NCBI GenBank assembly: GCA_013813215.1
Contig: JACCSC010000236.1
Coordinates: 1-7,242, forward strand
Length of the DNA stretch: 7,242 nucleotides
Source of the DNA: Geodermatophilaceae bacterium
GTDB taxonomy: Bacteria; Actinomycetota; Actinomycetes; Mycobacteriales; Geodermatophilaceae
Direction: 5' to 3'
Below are positions 5,667-7,242 of the stretch, one piece after another; positions within the stretch are counted from its first letter, which is position 1; every line of letters begins with the position of its first letter. The translations under genes were made by a program, and so were the position numbers. The notes below the pieces were generated by a model. That model had not been told where the DNA came from. It searched no databases and saw only the letters and a list, made by a program, of their open reading frames with translations.

Positions 5667-6341
5667 ATGGCCAGAGCCGGGGTACCACCGGAGCAAGTCC
5701 TGACGTGGGTGCGAGCCGCTCCCACGGTCGAGCACTTGAACGAGTACTTCAGCTCGAAGGACAGCCTTGGCCGGCCGCGATACGGCGTCGGGTTTGACCT
5801 GTTCGCCAGGGGAGATGACCATCCCGACGACCAGAACAGGATCACAGCAGAGGATCTGGTCGCGACCTCCTTCCTCAGCGTTGACATCCCGGGTTGGGTT
5901 GCTCAGGATCTCCTTGAAGGAGTTCTAGGTCATGAAGTGGCGGCGCAATTGAGGGACATCCCGCCGACGGTTCAGATCGGCAGCCAGGATGCCCCGGATC
6001 TGTTGAAGGGCCCCGCCCAGCGGGCTTGGGACGCCCTGCGGGCCAGGGGTACCGGGGGTCGGGACTCCAGAGGCTATGGGATTGGCTCTGTTACCCGAGC
6101 GAAGTTGCTGGCGCGCAAGCGGCCGCACCTGATCCCCGTCTCGGACTCCGTCATCAGGGGCGCCTTGGGCAAGCCGACGAACCTCTGGAATTACCATCAG
6201 GCGCTGTTCCTGGACCACGGCGACGAACTTCGGCGGCTGCTCGACCAGGCGCGGACTGACGCTGGCGTCGATGGTCGGGTGAGTCACCTGCGCCTGTTGG
6301 ACGTCATCGTATGGATGCGCCACAGCCGGAAGGCCGGCTAG
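5667..6341 (+). CDS. DUF6308-like protein of unknown function
   Basis: The product has 224 residues and starts at the ATG at 5667, seven bases after GAGGAG. It is soluble, with no signal or membrane segment. The region GIGSVTRAKLLARKRPHLIP (138-157) followed by VSDSVI, and the C-terminal LRLLDVIVWMRHS (208-220), match my recollection of the actinobacterial DUF6308 family. The first of these looks like a helix-hairpin-helix turn (GIGS...AKLLA) followed by basic residues, the kind of element used for DNA backbone contact in glycosylase/endonuclease-like proteins; that is inference, and I see no catalytic Lys/Asp arrangement I can name. Codons are less GC-biased than in neighbours (for example CTA, CAT, GTT, GGT in the stretch near 5923-5937), suggesting acquisition by transfer. 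It diverges from tRNA-Ser, 55 bp away, and its TAG shares the CTAG at 6338-6341 with the convergent HNH gene. Confidence 0.72.
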   Translation: MARAGVPPEQVLTWVRAAPTVEHLNEYFSSKDSLGRPRYGVGFDLFARGDDHPDDQNRITAEDLVATSFLSVDIPGWVAQDLLEGVLGHEVAAQLRDIPPTVQIGSQDAPDLLKGPAQRAWDALRARGTGGRDSRGYGIGSVTRAKLLARKRPHLIPVSDSVIRGALGKPTNLWNYHQALFLDHGDELRRLLDQARTDAGVDGRVSHLRLLDVIVWMRHSRKAG

Positions 6342-7242
6342 TTCTCGGCTTCGCTGTCGAGCTCGTCGGGTGGATCGACTTCGGGTGGGTCGGTGGTGTG
6401 GGTCAGGCCGGTGGGGCTGGTCCATTCGAGGTGGCCGTCGTCGTGTTGTTCGACGCGCCAGCGGGTGTGGGTCTTGAGCCGGTGGTGGGGGCGGCACAGC
6501 GCGGCCAAGTTCGTCTTGCTGGTGGGCCCGTGGGGGTGGGGGATGGTGTGGTCGAGGTCGGCGCGGCGGGCTGATCGTCGGCAGCCGGGGAACCGGCAGG
6601 TCCGGTCGCGGATGCGGATGAACTCATCTAGCGGGGCGGGCGGGTGGTAGCTGGTGGTGCCGACGTCCAGGGCGGTGCCGGTGGCGGGGTCGGTGAGGAT
6701 CCGCCGCCACACGGCGTCCTCCGCCGCGAGGGTGCGGGCGGTGTCGGCGCCGATCGGCCCGTAGCCGGTCAGCTCGGCGGGTTCGTCGGACAGTCCGGCC
6801 AGCACCGTCCACGGCACGGTCACATGGACCTGGGTCGGGGTGGTGTGCCACGACGGGCGACCGCGGCGCGTCACCGGCTCGCCGGTCCCGGCAGTCGGTC
6901 CGGTGGTCGCCGTGGCGGCCTGGCCGGCCTCGGCTGCTGTGCCGCTGGTCTCGTTTGTCGCCGCGGGCTGGTCCTGGTAGGTGTCGGGGTGAAGGAGACA
7001 GTCGACGAGCAGGTCGGCGCGGCGGGCGTCCAGGGTCCGGACGTCGTCGATGCCGGCGGCGGTGTCGCGGTCGGCGTCGGCGTGGGCGGTGTCGGTCAAC
7101 GCCTGGTGGCAGCGCAACGCGTCCGCCGCGGACAGCACCGCACGCAAGACGGCCATCCCGTCCTCGGCGGGGAAGACCTCGACGCCGCGGTCGCGGCGGG
7201 CCCGCTCGGCCCGGCGGCGCGCGGCGTCCGGGTCGACCCGCA
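6338..7242 (-). CDS. DUF222 / 13E12-repeat-family HNH endonuclease-like protein, 5' end outside window
   Basis: The frame is open from the window's right edge to the TAG at 6340-6338, at least 300 codons; an internal ATG at 7156 is not the start, since the upstream codons (VDPDAARRRAERARRDRG) are typical DUF222 sequence. Counting from that ATG, the DUF222 part includes VHVTVPW (110-116), GYGPIGADTARTLA (131-144) and WRRILTDPATG (150-160). The C-terminal HNH domain follows: zinc-type Cys187 and Cys192 in RTCRFPGC, then DLDH with catalytic-type His203, Asn216 in SKTNL, and Cys221/His224/His225 in CRPHH. HNH domains nick or cut DNA with a divalent metal. An Ala/Thr/Gly-rich insert (about 68-94) interrupts the DUF222 region. 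Such genes are multicopy in many actinomycetes and associated with the 13E12 repeats of mycobacteria; their biological role is unsettled. It converges on the DUF6308-like gene with a 4-bp overlap. Confidence 0.9.
   Translation of the reverse strand, partial: RVDPDAARRRAERARRDRGVEVFPAEDGMAVLRAVLSAADALRCHQALTDTAHADADRDTAAGIDDVRTLDARRADLLVDCLLHPDTYQDQPAATNETSGTAAEAGQAATATTGPTAGTGEPVTRRGRPSWHTTPTQVHVTVPWTVLAGLSDEPAELTGYGPIGADTARTLAAEDAVWRRILTDPATGTALDVGTTSYHPPAPLDEFIRIRDRTCRFPGCRRSARRADLDHTIPHPHGPTSKTNLAALCRPHHRLKTHTRWRVEQHDDGHLEWTSPTGLTHTTDPPEVDPPDELDSEAEN

Noticed and set aside
6338..7242. HNH protein as part of a restriction or toxin-antitoxin system
   Set aside because: The DUF222 plus HNH architecture identifies the common multicopy actinomycete family, and no partner methylase, antitoxin or immunity gene is adjacent.

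Overview
The window comes from a high-GC bacterium, almost certainly an actinomycete. The signs are a base composition of roughly 70% GC by eye, strong G/C preference at third codon positions, a bacterial Ku protein with a Lys/Ala-rich tail, a DUF222/13E12-type HNH protein and a DUF6308-like protein. I cannot name the genus from sequence alone.

Layout, left to right. (1) Positions 1-1414, plus strand: the 3' part of an SGNH/GDSL-type hydrolase, followed 28 bp later by a small four-helix membrane protein of unknown function. (2) Positions 1415-3980, minus strand: a likely two-gene operon of ku (DNA-end binding for non-homologous end joining) and, 19 bp downstream, a CPA1-type Na+(K+)/H+ antiporter with a cytoplasmic tail. 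(3) Positions 4153-4317, plus strand: a 54-residue Cys-rich, zinc-ribbon-like miniprotein diverging from ku behind a very strong Shine-Dalgarno. (4) Positions 4319-5173, minus strand: a ten-helix EamA/DMT-type transporter carrying an in-frame 15-bp tandem repeat. (5) Positions 5174-5666: no intact protein gene, but an apparent frameshifted remnant of a secreted-type protein (5201-5412), a hairpin and an intact tRNA-Ser(GGA) on the minus strand with encoded CCA. (6) Positions 5667-6341, plus strand: a DUF6308-like protein of unknown function whose base composition looks lower in GC than its neighbours. (7) Positions 6338-7242, minus strand: a DUF222/HNH endonuclease-like protein whose start lies beyond the window.

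Most of this is ordinary actinomycete chromosome. I do not see a convincing complete new defence or mobile system. The points most worth a second look are: three convergent gene pairs that meet at palindromic, abutting or overlapping stop codons with no room for terminators; the Cys-rich miniprotein beside ku; the tRNA-Ser neighbourhood (remnant gene, low-GC DUF6308 gene, HNH gene), which resembles a small accessory patch; and expandable in-frame 15-bp repeats in two unrelated genes.
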